Assembly (NCBI RefSeq): GCF_025377685.1
Contig: NZ_JACEHK010000010.1
Location: 310,001 to 374,000 of the forward strand
DNA from: Anaerobacillus sp. CMMVII
GTDB taxonomy: Bacteria > Bacillota > Bacilli > Bacillales > Anaerobacillaceae
Reading direction: 5' to 3'
Length of the DNA stretch: 64,000 nt
Position numbers and translations under genes: made by a program. The notes under the pieces were generated by a model. It was not told the origin of the DNA. It did not search any database and saw only the letters and a list, made by a program, of their open reading frames with translations. Shown one piece after another: positions 1-9,344 of the stretch; the stretch's first letter is position 1; each line of letters opens with the position of its first letter.

Positions 1-114
1 AAGAAAAGAGCTCTACATTGTGAGCACGTATTTAACTTCAACTAAATAATAACGATAGAGTAGAGACTACCTTGAGGGGAAGTATCTCTGTTATGCAGAA
101 ATAGAGGTGTACTA

Positions 115-786
115 ATGAAGAATAAGATTAATATAGCAATTGATGGACCAGCTGGTGCAGGTAAAAGTACAGTAGCAAAGCTTGTAGCTGAAAAGCTTCA
201 ATTTATTTATATAGATACTGGAGCAATGTATCGAGCCCTTACCTACAAGGCAATTGAAAATGGAGTCGACCTTCAAAATGAGCAATTGCTTGCTAATTTA
301 CTTGAGAACACAAAGATTGAACTTACCTCAACAGCCAAGGTTTATCTTGATGGCGAGGATGTTTCAGAGCAAATACGGTCTTTAGAAGTAACGAATTCTG
401 TTTCATTTGTTGCTAGTCATAGTTTGATACGTTTTGAGATGTTGGAGAGACAAAGAATCATGGCTGCTTATGGTGGAACAGTCATGGATGGTCGTGATAT
501 CGGAACCGCTGTTTTACCTAATGCAGAGGTAAAAGTGTTCTTATCAGCAACTGTAGAAGAAAGAGCAAGAAGACGATATGAAGAAAATATTGCTAAGGGC
601 TTTGACACAGATTTTGAGCAATTAAAACAGGAGATTGCGTTAAGGGATAAACGTGATTCAGAAAGGGAAACAGCTCCTTTAAAAAAAGCTGTGGATGCTA
701 TTGAGATTGATTCTACAAATTTATCGATTCCCGAAGTTGTTTCGTCAATTTTACAGATCGTTGACGAAAGGACAAAATTATCATGA
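115..786 (+). CDS. cmk: Cytidylate kinase
   Basis: Phosphorylates CMP and dCMP with ATP to feed CTP and dCTP synthesis in the cytoplasm. The 223-residue product has the P-loop GPAGAGKST at residues 11-19, the DTGAMYRA motif of the NMP-binding region and MDGRDIGT, all typical of bacterial CMP kinases, and normal length. The ATG follows the ribosome site AGAGGTG. It overlaps plsC by four bases (ATGA), the same cmk-plsC-ypfD order as in Bacillus subtilis. The 114 bases before it hold nothing I can name. Confidence 0.97.
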   Translation: MKNKINIAIDGPAGAGKSTVAKLVAEKLQFIYIDTGAMYRALTYKAIENGVDLQNEQLLANLLENTKIELTSTAKVYLDGEDVSEQIRSLEVTNSVSFVASHSLIRFEMLERQRIMAAYGGTVMDGRDIGTAVLPNAEVKVFLSATVEERARRRYEENIAKGFDTDFEQLKQEIALRDKRDSERETAPLKKAVDAIEIDSTNLSIPEVVSSILQIVDERTKLS

Positions 787-1365
787 ATTTATACAGAATA
801 GGACAGGCCCTATGTCGAGGTTATATATCTTCTCTTTATAAAGTCGAGGTAATTGGGAAAGAAAATATCCCAAAGGATAAAGGTGTGTTACTTTGTTGTA
901 ACCATATTCACTTATTGGATCCTCCTTTTTTAGGGTCTTTTCTTGAGAGGCCGATTCATTATATGGCAAAAGCAGAGCTTTTTGAAGCACCTATTTTAAA
1001 GTCAATAATCCCGAAGCTCAATGCTTTCCCTGTAAAACGCGGAATGAGTGATAAACAAGCGTTACGACAGGGGTTAAAGATCCTAAAAGAAAACGATATC
1101 CTCGGGATTTTTCCTGAAGGAACTAGAAGTAAAACTGGTGTATTGCAAAAGGGATTAGCAGGCGTCGGTTTCTTTGCTTTAAAACAGAGGCGGAGGTAAT
1201 TCCTAGCGCTATTATTGGTCCATATAAGCTGTTTCAGCCATTAAAAGTAGTCTATGGAAAACCTCTAAATTTGATGAACTAAGAGCTGCGAAAGCTTCTT
1301 CAGAAGAAGCTACTAATTATATAATGGAAGCAATTGCACAACTAATTACAGATCATAAACAATAA
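783..1365 (+). CDS. plsC: 1-acyl-glycerol-3-phosphate acyltransferase, two apparent frameshifts
   Basis: Adds the second acyl chain to lysophosphatidate to make phosphatidic acid at the membrane. The first frame (783-1199) carries the catalytic NHIHLLDP (residues 40-47), AFPVKRG and FPEGTRSK motifs. It then leaves frame at the A-run 1181-1184. Adding one A gives [19 protein letters not shown], and a second added A at 1267-1269 gives [11 protein letters not shown] to a stop at 1365. The repaired protein is about 194 residues, the family length. The start overlaps the cmk stop. Two losses in A-runs of a normally essential gene look like sequence errors. Confidence 0.88.
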
Positions 1366-1438
1366 ATAACTAACTAAATAACTTTCGAAAATCTGAAAGA
1401 TATTTATAAAACTTTTATACTTTAAAATATTTTATTAA

Positions 1439-1600
1439 GGCTGTTTTTATCAAAGATTGTTGCTTATAAACTAGTAGTAGCGACATGATATATCAAGGTC
1501 TCGGACATCTTTTCTAACATTCAACCTGTTTTAATCGCTGATATATGGGTTATTTATTGAATAAATTGTCTATAGAGCCACAATGTTTACGAAAAGAGCC
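1439..1600. mobile_element. Short inverted-repeat element, copy 1, with 8-bp target duplication
   Basis: This 162-bp element begins GGCTGTTTTTATCAAAGATT and ends CACAATGTTTACGAAAAGAGCC, so the ends are imperfect inverted repeats. It is bounded on both sides by TTTATTAA (1431-1438 and 1601-1608), an exact 8-bp direct repeat of the kind left by transposition. No ORF is present. The middle (TATATCAAGGTCTC, CATCTTTTCTAACAT) is shared with the copy at 38919-39209. It fills most of the gap between plsC and ypfD (1366-1690). Confidence 0.82.
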
Positions 1601-1623
1601 TTTATTAAAGAATTAAAGTATAA

Positions 1624-1648
1624 GAAAAGCTGGTGCACTAGCTTTTTT
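1624..1648 (+). terminator. Hairpin with T-run before ypfD
   Basis: AAAAGCT and AGCTTTT flank a palindromic GTGCAC core, followed by T residues. It would end transcription from upstream or act in the ypfD leader. It lies about 40 bases before the ypfD start. Confidence 0.6.
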
Positions 1649-1690
1649 AAAATGATCTAAATTTACAGGGGTTGAGGGAGGTAGTTGTTG

Positions 1691-2838
1691 ATGTCAGAAG
1701 AAATGAATCAAGAAATGACTCAAGTGAAAATGTTTAATGAAGGCGAAGTAGTTACAGGAACGGTGACGAAAGTAGAAGACAAGGTTGTCTATGTAAACGT
1801 TGGCTATAAGGTAGATGGAATTATTCCTATCAGTGAGCTGTCTAGTCTTCATGTTGAAAAGGCAACTGAAGCTGTTACTGTTGGGGAAGAGTTAGAATTA
1901 AAAGTGATTAAGGTTTCTGACGAGGAAATCGTTTTATCGAAGCGTGCTGTCCAAGCGGAAAAAGCATGGTCAGAACTTCAAGAAAAGTTTGATAAGAAAG
2001 AGGTATTCGAGGCTCAGGTTGCTGATGTTGTCAAAGGTGGTCTGGTTGTCGATGTAGGAATTAGAGGATTTATTCCAGCTTCCATGGTAGAAAGGCATTT
2101 TGTAGAAGACTTTTCAGATTATAAAGGGAAAACGTTAAGGTTGAAAGTTGTTGAATTAGAAAAAGATGCTAATAAGTTGATTTATCGCAACGTGCAGTTT
2201 TAGATGAAGAAGTAGAAGTACAAAAGAAATCAGCGGTAGAGCAATTAAAGCCAGGTCAGATTGTCGAAGGTACTGTACAACGTTTAACTAATTTTGGTGC
2301 TTTTATTGATATTGGTGGAGTTGATGGGCTAGTACATATTTCCCAGATGGCACATCGCCGTGTTGAATCTCCTTCAGAAATACTTAACGAGGGTGATAAA
2401 GTTAATGTAAAGATACTATCGATAGACCTTGATAATGGCCGTATTTCATTATCTATTAAGGACACGTTGCCAGGTCCATGGGAAGAAGTTGCCCAAAATA
2501 TCAAACCTGGAGATGTTGTAGAGGGAGAAGTAAAACGCCTTGTTTCTTTTGGCGCTTTTGTAGAGGTGGCGCCAGGGGTTGAGGGTCTGGTACACATTTC
2601 TCAGATTGCTAACCGTCACATCGGGACTCCTAGTGAAGCGCTAAAAGAAGGTGAAGTTGTTAAAGCAAAGGTTTTAGATGTAAATGTTGGCGAAAAACGA
2701 ATTTCTTTGAGTATTCGTGAACTTTTAGAAGCTCAGGAAAAGGCGGATATTCCTACAGAAAATTACCAGCGTGATGAAGAAACTAGTGGCTTTTCTCTAG
2801 CTGATGTCATTGGGGACCAACTAAAAAAGTTTAAATAG
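1691..2838 (+). CDS. ypfD: 30S ribosomal protein S1 homolog YpfD, apparent frameshift
   Basis: RNA-binding protein built of four S1 (OB-fold) repeats, related to ribosomal protein S1; non-essential in B. subtilis. Repeats begin near GEVVTGTVTKVED, FEAQVADVVKGG, GQIVEGTVQRLTNFGAF and GDVVEGEVKRLVSFGAF. The frame breaks at the T-run 2181-2183. One added T gives LILSQRAVLDEEVEV and joins both halves into 382 residues, the B. subtilis length. The start was taken as the ATG at 1691, nine bases after AGGGAGG; TTG codons at 1685 and 1688 are alternatives. Confidence 0.9.
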
Positions 2839-2850
2839 TAGGTGAATGTT

Positions 2851-3912
2851 TTGGATAGAACATCAAGAAAGATTGAACATATTGAGCATACTTTAAAGCT
2901 TTCCTGCGAGGAGTCTCATTCGTTCGATGATATTAAGTTTGTTCATCAAAGCCTACCTAACATTGATGTTGATAACGTAGAAATTGAGACAAAAGTTGGC
3001 GAACTATTCCTGAGTTCGCCAATTTTTATCAATGCGATGACGGGTGGGGGCGGCGAACGTACAAGTGATATTAATCGTGAGCTTGCAAAGGTTGCCCGGA
3101 AGTATAATATGCCAATGGCTGTTGGTTCGCAAATGGCGGCGATTAAAGACTCTAAGGAACGGGCTAGCTTTGAAGTAGTACGAGAAGAAAATCCCTCTGG
3201 AATTGTAATAAGTAACATTGGAAGTGAGACAACAGTTAGTCAAGCGATTGAAGCAGTAGAAATGGTTGCGGCTAATGCTTTGCAAATTCATCTAAATGTC
3301 GTTCAAGAGCTTGTTATGCCTGAAGGTGACCGTCATTTTTCTGGTGTGCTAGATAGACTGAGGGATATTGTCGAGCACCTCTCTGTTCCAATTATCGTAA
3401 AAGAAGTAGGTTTTGGAATGAGTAGAGAAACCGCGACAAAGCTAGCTAACATTGGAATAAATATAATCGATGTTGGTGGCTCTGGAGGAACAAATTTTGC
3501 CAGAATAGAAAACCATCGCCGAGCGCAGTCCTTTGAACTCTTTAACGATTGGGGCATCCCAACTGCAGCATCGATTTGTGAAGTGAAAACTTCACAACCG
3601 TTTATCTCTGTTATCGGGACAGGTGGAATTAAGACTGGTTTAGATATTGCAAAAGCACTAAGTTTAGGCTCGTCTGCGGTAGGTGTAGCTGGTATGTTTT
3701 TAAAAGAGTTACATCAAAATGGTCCTGAAGGGTTACAGTTTACAGTGGAGCAATTACATTACGAATTAAAGATGGTAATGGCTGCCTTAGGGATAAAGAA
3801 AATTGATGATCTAAGAAAAGTGCCACTTATAATTAGTGGAGAAACATTCCATTGGTTAAAACAAAGAGGAATCCCTACAAAAAATTACGCTCAAAGAGTC
3901 TATCCACATTAG
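2851..3912 (+). CDS. fni: Type 2 isopentenyl-diphosphate isomerase
   Basis: FMN- and NADPH-dependent enzyme that interconverts isopentenyl and dimethylallyl diphosphate, supplying the prenyl chains used by hepS/hepT. Visible motifs are INAMTGGGGERT near the N terminus, NIGSETTVSQ, HLNVVQELVMPEGDR and the GGSGGTNFARIENHR phosphate/flavin loop; length (about 353 residues) fits. AGGTG at 2840-2844 serves either GTG 2842 (overlapping the site) or TTG 2851 at good spacing, so I chose the TTG. It sits directly after ypfD, as in B. subtilis. Confidence 0.93.
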   Translation: MDRTSRKIEHIEHTLKLSCEESHSFDDIKFVHQSLPNIDVDNVEIETKVGELFLSSPIFINAMTGGGGERTSDINRELAKVARKYNMPMAVGSQMAAIKDSKERASFEVVREENPSGIVISNIGSETTVSQAIEAVEMVAANALQIHLNVVQELVMPEGDRHFSGVLDRLRDIVEHLSVPIIVKEVGFGMSRETATKLANIGINIIDVGGSGGTNFARIENHRRAQSFELFNDWGIPTAASICEVKTSQPFISVIGTGGIKTGLDIAKALSLGSSAVGVAGMFLKELHQNGPEGLQFTVEQLHYELKMVMAALGIKKIDDLRKVPLIISGETFHWLKQRGIPTKNYAQRVYPH

Positions 3913-3945
3913 AAAATACAGTATGCATTTTTGGGTAAGCATATC

Positions 3946-3983
3946 AAAAAAAAGAGGTGACGACGTTGTCTACCTCTTTTTTT
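3946..3983 (+). terminator. Terminator after fni
   Basis: AAAAGAGGT pairs with ACCTCTTTT across a 13-base loop and is followed by a T-run. The A-run on the left also makes it usable on the opposite strand. Confidence 0.8.
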
Positions 3984-4006
3984 GCATTTTTTAAAAAGAG
4001 CATAAC

Positions 4007-4201
4007 CGTTTTTAGTAGTTGATGTTTAGCTTCAGGCGCTATCTGCTCCTGCGGTTACTCGTCAAAAGGTGTAAAGGAGTAGACTCGAGGTCAAATATCC
4101 TGCTAGAGAAAAAGTAACACCACTTTTTCCTCGATATAAAAGTGGAGAGCGTACTTTTAATCTGACAGAACATTGGCTTGTCGCCGATAGGCGCTTTTCT
4201 T
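4007..4201. repeat. Large imperfect hairpin repeat, family of 8529-8610
   Basis: Begins CGTTTTTAGTAGTTGATG and TTCAGGCGCTATC and ends CGCCGATAGGCGCTTTTCTT, so the ends pair as a long hairpin. The first 33 bases match 8529-8561 with about two differences. A 20-base internal segment (4044-4063) recurs inverted and exact at 22723-22742. The form resembles the bcr-type intergenic hairpin repeats of Bacillaceae. It has no ORF. Confidence 0.7.
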
Positions 4202-4209
4202 AAATGCAG

Positions 4210-4341
4210 TTAGCGTTGCCGTTTTTTTGCAGTTTCTGGTCCCTCTAACTTAGTAGCACCTGCATTTTCGAGACTTTGATCACGGTCGGATTCAACATTT
4301 CCTGCTTTCCGCAATTTTTTCTCTTGACGATCTTTACCCAT
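4210..4341 (-). CDS. ypzI: YpzI family small protein
   Basis: A 43-residue hydrophilic protein on the minus strand, beginning MGKDRQEKKLRKAGNVES and containing GATKLEGPE, which I recognise as the YpzI family found next to yphA in Bacillus. Its function is not known. A GA-rich ribosome site (GGATGGTGA) precedes the ATG. The stop lies nine bases beyond the hairpin repeat at 4007-4201, and it diverges from yphA. Confidence 0.8.
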   Translation of the reverse strand: MGKDRQEKKLRKAGNVESDRDQSLENAGATKLEGPETAKKRQR

Positions 4342-4492
4342 TTTATCACCATCCTTCCATTATCTATAGTTTGTAATATTAGGGAGTCTATACAGTTGAT
4401 TAATGAGTAAAAACCATGAATTATCAGAAATTTTTATTACTTTGATTATTTTCTCTATTATTTTCCTATAATGGATGTGGAGGAGTTGCATT

Positions 4493-5104
4493 ATGGAAGG
4501 TGTTTACTTTTACTGGATCTTTTGGATAGGTTGGATTTATACGACCTTTATGTTAGATAAAACGAAGAAGCGTATAAGGATTACAATTGCACTATTATTG
4601 CTCATAATATTTTCAAATAAGTATATTAATGTTGGTGCTATGGAAGTAAATAGTGGCATCTTATTTTGTCTAGGATACGGTTATTATCTAATCTCTCATA
4701 TTAAAAAGAAGTCAATTCTCTACTCTTTAAGTATTAGCTTAATATTAACGACATCTTATGTAACTTTTAGATTGTTTCAATTGTATGACCCTGTTTGGGT
4801 GATGTTCCATCCCACATTGAAATTATCTTTAATATTAGGCCTAATGACAATTTTTTTGATAAGAGAGCAATTAATTAGAATTGGCTTATTATTTATAGCG
4901 ATCGCACAGGGGGAAATTTTCTATACGGTTTTCTTAAACAGTATCGTTCCCCAACCAGTGATAGGGCAATTAGAAAGCTTGGACATTGTAGCATTTACTG
5001 CAAGCATTTGCTTTGTGTGGTTTGCCTTTGAAAAATTTGTAGCTATGTTAGATGAATATGTAAAACAAAGAACTGCCGTAGTCGGTTCTACAAAAAGACC
5101 ATAA
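4493..5104 (+). CDS. yphA: Membrane protein YphA
   Basis: A 203-residue polytopic membrane protein with about six hydrophobic stretches (for example YFYWIFWIGWIYTTFML at the N terminus and ITIALLLLIIF). Its size and place between ypzI and der match B. subtilis YphA, whose function is unknown. The start is the ATG at 4493, seven bases after GTGGAGGAG; an upstream in-frame ATG at 4475 overlaps the ribosome site. Confidence 0.75.
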   Translation: MEGVYFYWIFWIGWIYTTFMLDKTKKRIRITIALLLLIIFSNKYINVGAMEVNSGILFCLGYGYYLISHIKKKSILYSLSISLILTTSYVTFRLFQLYDPVWVMFHPTLKLSLILGLMTIFLIREQLIRIGLLFIAIAQGEIFYTVFLNSIVPQPVIGQLESLDIVAFTASICFVWFAFEKFVAMLDEYVKQRTAVVGSTKRP

Positions 5105-5477
5105 TGAATAAGCGGAGTCATTTTATTAGGGAAAGTGTTAAAAATATTCCATTTATTGGCTGAGTAGCAACCTTGTTCTCTTTCTTTTAGAAAAATCTTG
5201 TTTCTTTCTATTGTTTTTTGATAAAATGGATAAGCTAAGATTTAAAGGAAACTTTACCCTTCTATCTAAATAGAAGGGTTTTGCTATAATTTTCGTTAAA
5301 TTTTTCCCGAGTGAAATTGTGTGAAAAATAATCAAAGGTGTTTTTTTTACACTCTTATGGATTTCATCATTCATTACTTCCGCGATATGTTCAATATATA
5401 GCTTGATTAAGGTGATTATGAAATTCACTCATTTTTATAACAAATTAATAGGTAAGAAAAAGGAAGGTAATTATATT
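5105..5477 (+). other. Intergenic spacer with terminator, yphA to der
   Basis: No gene is seen in these 373 bases. The spacer holds the perfect hairpin ACCCTTCTAT/ATAGAAGGGT (5256-5279) followed by TTTTG. About 20 bases upstream is a possible -10 TAAAAT with TTGTTT 18 bases before it. The part next to der could encode a 20-residue in-frame extension from the ATG at 5418, but Der homologs start at 5478. Confidence 0.6.
5256..5283. terminator. Terminator between yphA and der
   Basis: Perfect 10-bp stem ACCCTTCTAT/ATAGAAGGGT with a 4-base loop, followed by TTTTG on the plus strand and preceded by an A-containing stretch. Confidence 0.75.
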
Positions 5478-6791
5478 ATGACAAAACCAGTAGTAGCAAT
5501 TGTAGGAAGACCAAACGTAGGAAAGTCTACAATTTTTAACAGAATTGTTGGAGAAAGAGTTTCAATTGTTGAAGATATGCCAGGAGTGACAAGAGATCGA
5601 ATTTATAGCTCTGGAGAATGGTTAAATAAAGATTTCAACTTAATTGATACAGGTGGTATTGAAATAAGTGATGAGCCGTTATTAACGCAAATGAGACATC
5701 AAGCAGAGTTAGCGATACAAGAAGCAGATGTGATTGTCTTTATCGTAAACGGCCGTGAAGGAATCACTAATGCAGATGAAGAAGTTGCAAAGATCTTGTT
5801 TCGTTCAAAAAAGCCTGTTGTCTTAGCTGTCAACAAAATTGATAATCCTGAAATGCGCGAGCAACTCTATGAGTTTTACTCATTAGGAATGGGTGATCCA
5901 GTTGCGATATCTGGTTCCCATGGTTTAGGTTTAGGGGATTTATTAGATGAAGTCATCAAACATTTTCCAGAGGGTGAGGAAGATGCGTATGATGAAGATA
6001 CCATTCGTGTATCACTAATTGGTCGACCAAATGTTGGGAAATCGTCCTTAGTAAACTCATTGTTAGGGGAAGAACGAGTCATTGTTAGTAACATTGCCGG
6101 GACAACGAGAGATGCGATTGATACTCCATTTACCGTAGATGACCAACAATATGTATTAATTGATACAGCCGGAATGAGAAAAAGAGGAAAAGTATATGAG
6201 AGTACCGAAAAGTATAGTGTACTAAGAGCTTTAAAGGCAATAGAACGCTCAGACGTTGTTTTAGTTGTTTTAAATGCAGAAGAAGGGATCTTAGAGCAAG
6301 ACAAAAAAATCGCTGGTTACGCACATGAAGCCGGAAGAGCGGTCATTATCGTAGTTAATAAATGGGATGCAATCACAAAGGATGATAAAACGTTACAAAC
6401 GTTTGAGCAGAAGATTAAAGATCACTTCCTATTTTTAGACTATGCACCTATCCTTTTCGTTTCAGCTCACTCTAAACAGCGGTTAAATACAATCCTACCA
6501 ATGGTTAATGTTGTGGCAGAAAATCATAGCTTACGTGTACCGACAAACGTTCTAAATGATTTAATCATGGATGCTGTTGCTATGAATCCTACGCCAACTG
6601 ATAAAGGCAAACGTTTACGAATTAATTATGTTACTCAAGTGGCTATTAAACCACCAACGTTTGTACTTTTTGTTAACGAACCGGAATTGCTGCACTTCTC
6701 ATATGAACGCTTCTTAGAAAATCGGATCAGAGCTACATTTGAGTTTAAAGGAACACCAATTAAAATCATTCCTAGGAAAAAGAACGACTAA
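5478..6791 (+). CDS. der: Ribosome biogenesis GTPase Der (EngA)
   Basis: Essential double GTPase that helps mature the 50S subunit. Two G domains are seen, each with GRPNVGKS (about residues 9 and 182) and with DTGG or DTAG and NKID or NKWD motifs, followed by a C-terminal KH-like domain ending [11 protein letters not shown]. The start at 5478 gives 437 residues, as in B. subtilis (436), and follows AAGGAAGG. An upstream in-frame ATG at 5418 would add about 20 residues and is less likely. plsY and gpsA follow in the same direction. Confidence 0.96.
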   Translation: MTKPVVAIVGRPNVGKSTIFNRIVGERVSIVEDMPGVTRDRIYSSGEWLNKDFNLIDTGGIEISDEPLLTQMRHQAELAIQEADVIVFIVNGREGITNADEEVAKILFRSKKPVVLAVNKIDNPEMREQLYEFYSLGMGDPVAISGSHGLGLGDLLDEVIKHFPEGEEDAYDEDTIRVSLIGRPNVGKSSLVNSLLGEERVIVSNIAGTTRDAIDTPFTVDDQQYVLIDTAGMRKRGKVYESTEKYSVLRALKAIERSDVVLVVLNAEEGILEQDKKIAGYAHEAGRAVIIVVNKWDAITKDDKTLQTFEQKIKDHFLFLDYAPILFVSAHSKQRLNTILPMVNVVAENHSLRVPTNVLNDLIMDAVAMNPTPTDKGKRLRINYVTQVAIKPPTFVLFVNEPELLHFSYERFLENRIRATFEFKGTPIKIIPRKKND

Positions 6792-6845
6792 ACGTTTTCT
6801 CCTAATGCAAAGCATCTTAAAAAGGTATAAATGGGGGAAGAAAAG

Positions 6846-7451
6846 ATGGCTATATTTGTTTCCGTCTTAGTAGGATACCTACTAGGATCAATTAGTTTTA
6901 GTTATATATTTGGAAAAAGACTGAAAAAGGTTGATATTCGTCAACATGGAAGTGGAAATGCAGGAGCGACAAACACACTAAGGGTTTTAGGCGTTGGTCC
7001 CGCGATTGCTGTTTTGCTGTTAGATGCAATAAAAGGAATTCTAGCGGTCTTACTAGGCTTTTATTTAGTTGGTGAAGGAATTGCACCTGCCTTAGCTGGT
7101 CTTGCAGCTATTGTGGGGCATAATTGGCCTGTATTCTTACGTTTTAAGGGTGGAAAAGGGGTTGCAACGACAATAGGAGTACTTGCAACCCTTGTATTCT
7201 GGCCGGCTCTAATTGCTGGAGTTCTTGCGATTATCAGTATTGCAATTACACGTTTTGTGTCTCTTGGTTCATTACTATTTTTGCTTTTAACAACCTTAAT
7301 AACGAGTATGTTTCGTGATTATTTCATTTATCCAATTGAGTATGTATATTTACTTATCATTGTTACCATTTTATCAATATGGAGACATCGGGCAAATATA
7401 GTAAGACTTAGTAAAGGAAATGAAAGTAAGATTGGGAAAAAAGTAAAATAA
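6846..7451 (+). CDS. plsY: Glycerol-3-phosphate acyltransferase PlsY
   Basis: Polytopic membrane enzyme that transfers the acyl group from acyl-phosphate to glycerol 3-phosphate, the first acylation in phospholipid synthesis. Motifs are HGSGNAGATN (near residue 40) and GHNWPVFLRFKGGKGVAT, with five or so membrane segments and 201 residues. ATG 6846 was chosen over 6831 because GGGGGAAG precedes it. Directly upstream of gpsA, which makes its substrate. Confidence 0.94.
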   Translation: MAIFVSVLVGYLLGSISFSYIFGKRLKKVDIRQHGSGNAGATNTLRVLGVGPAIAVLLLDAIKGILAVLLGFYLVGEGIAPALAGLAAIVGHNWPVFLRFKGGKGVATTIGVLATLVFWPALIAGVLAIISIAITRFVSLGSLLFLLLTTLITSMFRDYFIYPIEYVYLLIIVTILSIWRHRANIVRLSKGNESKIGKKVK

Positions 7452-7468
7452 TAGGGAGAGGGAAATAG

Positions 7469-8485
7469 ATGGCAAAAGTTGCAGTTATTGGTGCAGGAAG
7501 TTGGGGAAGTGCTTTAAGTATAGTTTTGACTGATAATAACCACCAGGTTAGTCTCTGGGGACGTGACGAAGTGCAGATGCGCGAAATTAACGAAAATCAT
7601 ACAAATGAAAAGTATCTACCTGGAATTACCTTATCTCAAAATATCTTAGGCTTTACAAATATAGAAGAAGCAATTGCTGGAGTCGAAGCGATTTTACTAG
7701 TAGTCCCTACGAAAGCAATGCGGGAGGTTTTAGGGGAAATAAGACCTTTTCTTAAATCATCAGTAACGTTTATTCATGCTAGTAAGGGTATTGAACCTGA
7801 CAGTTTGAAACGTATTTCTGAAATGATAGAGGAGGAAATACCTGAAAAATTTAGAAAGTCTGTAGTCGTTTTATCTGGCCCAAGCCATGCGGAAGAAGTA
7901 AGTCTGCGTCAACCAACTACAGTTACTAGTTCTTCTTTGCAAATGGAAGCAGCTGAATATGTTCAAGATTTATTTATGAATATGCATTTTCGCGTCTATA
8001 CAAATCCAGATTTAATTGGAGTTGAAATCGGAGGTGCGTTAAAAAATATAATAGCTCTTGGAGCTGGCTTAACAAATGGTTTGGGTTTTGGAGATAACGC
8101 AAAAGCGGCGCTAATGACAAGGGGCTTAGCTGAGATTGCTCGTTTAGGAATAAAATTAGGAGCTAGCCCATTAACCTTTGCAGGTTTATCGGGGTTAGGA
8201 GACTTAATTGTAACGTGTACGAGTGTTCATAGCCGTAATTGGCGAGCAGGTAATCTATTGGGACAAGGGCAGTCACTAGACGAGGTACTAGAGAATATGG
8301 GAATGGCAGTAGAAGGTGTCCGAACAACTAAAGCGGCTTACCAATTAGCCATTCGTGAGGGTGTAGAAATGCCAATTACAACTGTTCTTTATGATGTATT
8401 GTTTAATAATAAACAGCCACAGGTAGCTGTTGATGAGCTTATGGGGCGAGTGAAAACTCATGAGGTAGAAGATTTGCGTTTGTAA
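7469..8485 (+). CDS. gpsA: Glycerol-3-phosphate dehydrogenase [NAD(P)+]
   Basis: Reduces dihydroxyacetone phosphate to sn-glycerol 3-phosphate for phospholipids. The 338-residue protein has the Rossmann motif GAGSWGSAL (residues 7-15), the VLSGPSHAEEV segment and EIGGALKNIIALGAG with the catalytic lysine. It starts 17 bases after plsY, preceded by AGGGAGAGG, and so probably shares its transcript. Confidence 0.97.
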   Translation: MAKVAVIGAGSWGSALSIVLTDNNHQVSLWGRDEVQMREINENHTNEKYLPGITLSQNILGFTNIEEAIAGVEAILLVVPTKAMREVLGEIRPFLKSSVTFIHASKGIEPDSLKRISEMIEEEIPEKFRKSVVVLSGPSHAEEVSLRQPTTVTSSSLQMEAAEYVQDLFMNMHFRVYTNPDLIGVEIGGALKNIIALGAGLTNGLGFGDNAKAALMTRGLAEIARLGIKLGASPLTFAGLSGLGDLIVTCTSVHSRNWRAGNLLGQGQSLDEVLENMGMAVEGVRTTKAAYQLAIREGVEMPITTVLYDVLFNNKQPQVAVDELMGRVKTHEVEDLRL

Positions 8486-8528
8486 GACGAGTTATTTTGA
8501 CTTTTCTAGAAAGACTAAAATATTTAAA

Positions 8529-8610
8529 CGTTTTTAGTAGTTGATGTCTACCTTCAGGCGCCCTAGGAAAAAGCACTACGCTTTTTCCTAGGGCGCCTTG
8601 TGCTTTTCTT
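8529..8610. repeat. Hairpin repeat with perfect 18-bp stem after gpsA
   Basis: The leader (8529-8561) matches 4007-4039. The core 8557-8574 is an exact reverse complement of 8580-8597 around the 5-base loop ACTAC, and the tail TTGTGCTTTTCTT is T-rich. It probably also works as the gpsA terminator. Together with the elements downstream it fills the 598-base gap 8486-9083. Confidence 0.78.
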
Positions 8611-8617
8611 ATTATTA

Positions 8618-9001
8618 CGCTCTTTTCTAAAGGTTCTTTTCGTAAACATTGTGGCTTTTTAACGTAAAATAATTGGAAAAATTCCTTATGATGAAGATAT
8701 CACTCAATAAATTTAGTAAGAAAAGAGCGCTACTTGCTAAATAAGTTGTGAAATCTTAGTATTTTTGTGTAAAAATCCGACTTTTGGGATTTTTACGAAA
8801 GCAACAAACTTTGCGAAAACAGCCTATCTAAAAGATAGTTGCTATTAGCTTTTAGGTCGTAACCAATTGAATGCTTGGTTCTTCACGCTTTGCGTGAAGC
8901 TTTTGAGAATAAATAAGCCATTGGGACAAATAAATTTGTCCTAAAAAGCTTATTTATTCTTAATAGACGACCTAAAAGCAACAAAGTTTACGAAAAAAGC
9001 C
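8618..9001. mobile_element. Short inverted-repeat element, host copy interrupted by a second copy
   Basis: Read on the minus strand it starts GGCTTTTTTCGTAAACTTTG and ends AAAAGAGCG. It is flanked by TATTATTA (8610-8617) and TATTATAA (9002-9009), 7 of 8 matching. Removing 8632-8824 plus one duplicated octamer restores the terminal segment found intact at 37316-37412. The inner arms form long palindromes around the segment pair CTTTTAGGTCGT/ACGACCTAAAAG. No ORF. Confidence 0.8.
8632..8824. mobile_element. Short inverted-repeat element, nested copy
   Basis: A 193-bp element from GGTTCTTTTCGTAAACATTG to GCGAAAACAGCC, inserted within the element 8618-9001. The flanks are TTTCTAAA (8624-8631) and TATCTAAA (8825-8832), 7 of 8 matching. 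Its reverse complement is related along most of its length to the copy at 22538-22760 (shared CTTTCGTAAAATCCCAAAAG-type segment). Confidence 0.82.
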
Positions 9002-9024
9002 TATTATAAATACAATAGTTTTTC

Positions 9025-9051
9025 ACAATAGCCCCCCTCCCGCATATGATA
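9025..9051 (+). promoter_or_regulatory. Candidate sigma-K promoter of spoVIF
   Basis: AC at 9025-9026 and CATATGATA at 9043-9051, separated by 16 bases, match the sigma-K pattern (AC, then CATANNNTA). It lies about 33 bases before the spoVIF start, consistent with late mother-cell expression. Confidence 0.55.
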
Positions 9052-9083
9052 TGTTGAAACTTACTTTTAGGGAGGACATCACT

Positions 9084-9344
9084 GTGGGAAACAACAACAA
9101 CTTCTTTGATAACTTGGAAAAGAAAACAAACGTAAAACAACAGGATATCTTTAATTTGGCAAATTCAGTTAGCGGTGCTAACTTTAAGGATGAACAAACA
9201 GTACGTAACCTGATTCAACAAGTAGCGAAATTAGCAAATAGATCGGTCCCAAAAGAAAAAGAGGATGAACTTGTTAAGACAATTGTAAATAATAACATGC
9301 CAGTAGATTTCGCATCTCTTGCAAAAATGTTTGGGAAAAAATAG
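9084..9344 (+). CDS. spoVIF: Stage VI sporulation protein F
   Basis: An 86-residue protein beginning MGNNNNFFDNLEKKTNVKQQ and containing ANFKDEQTVRNLIQQVAKLAN, which matches the SpoVIF (YjcC) family needed for proper coat assembly and spore resistance. GTG 9084 is preceded by GGGAGG at good spacing; a longer reading from 9051 would place the ribosome site inside the coding region. In B. subtilis the gene is at another locus, so its place here is a local rearrangement. Confidence 0.8.
   Translation: MGNNNNFFDNLEKKTNVKQQDIFNLANSVSGANFKDEQTVRNLIQQVAKLANRSVPKEKEDELVKTIVNNNMPVDFASLAKMFGKK

Noticed and set aside
5403-5477. N-terminally extended Der from upstream starts
   Set aside because: Extension of about 20-25 residues is absent from the family, and ATG 5478 has its own ribosome site.
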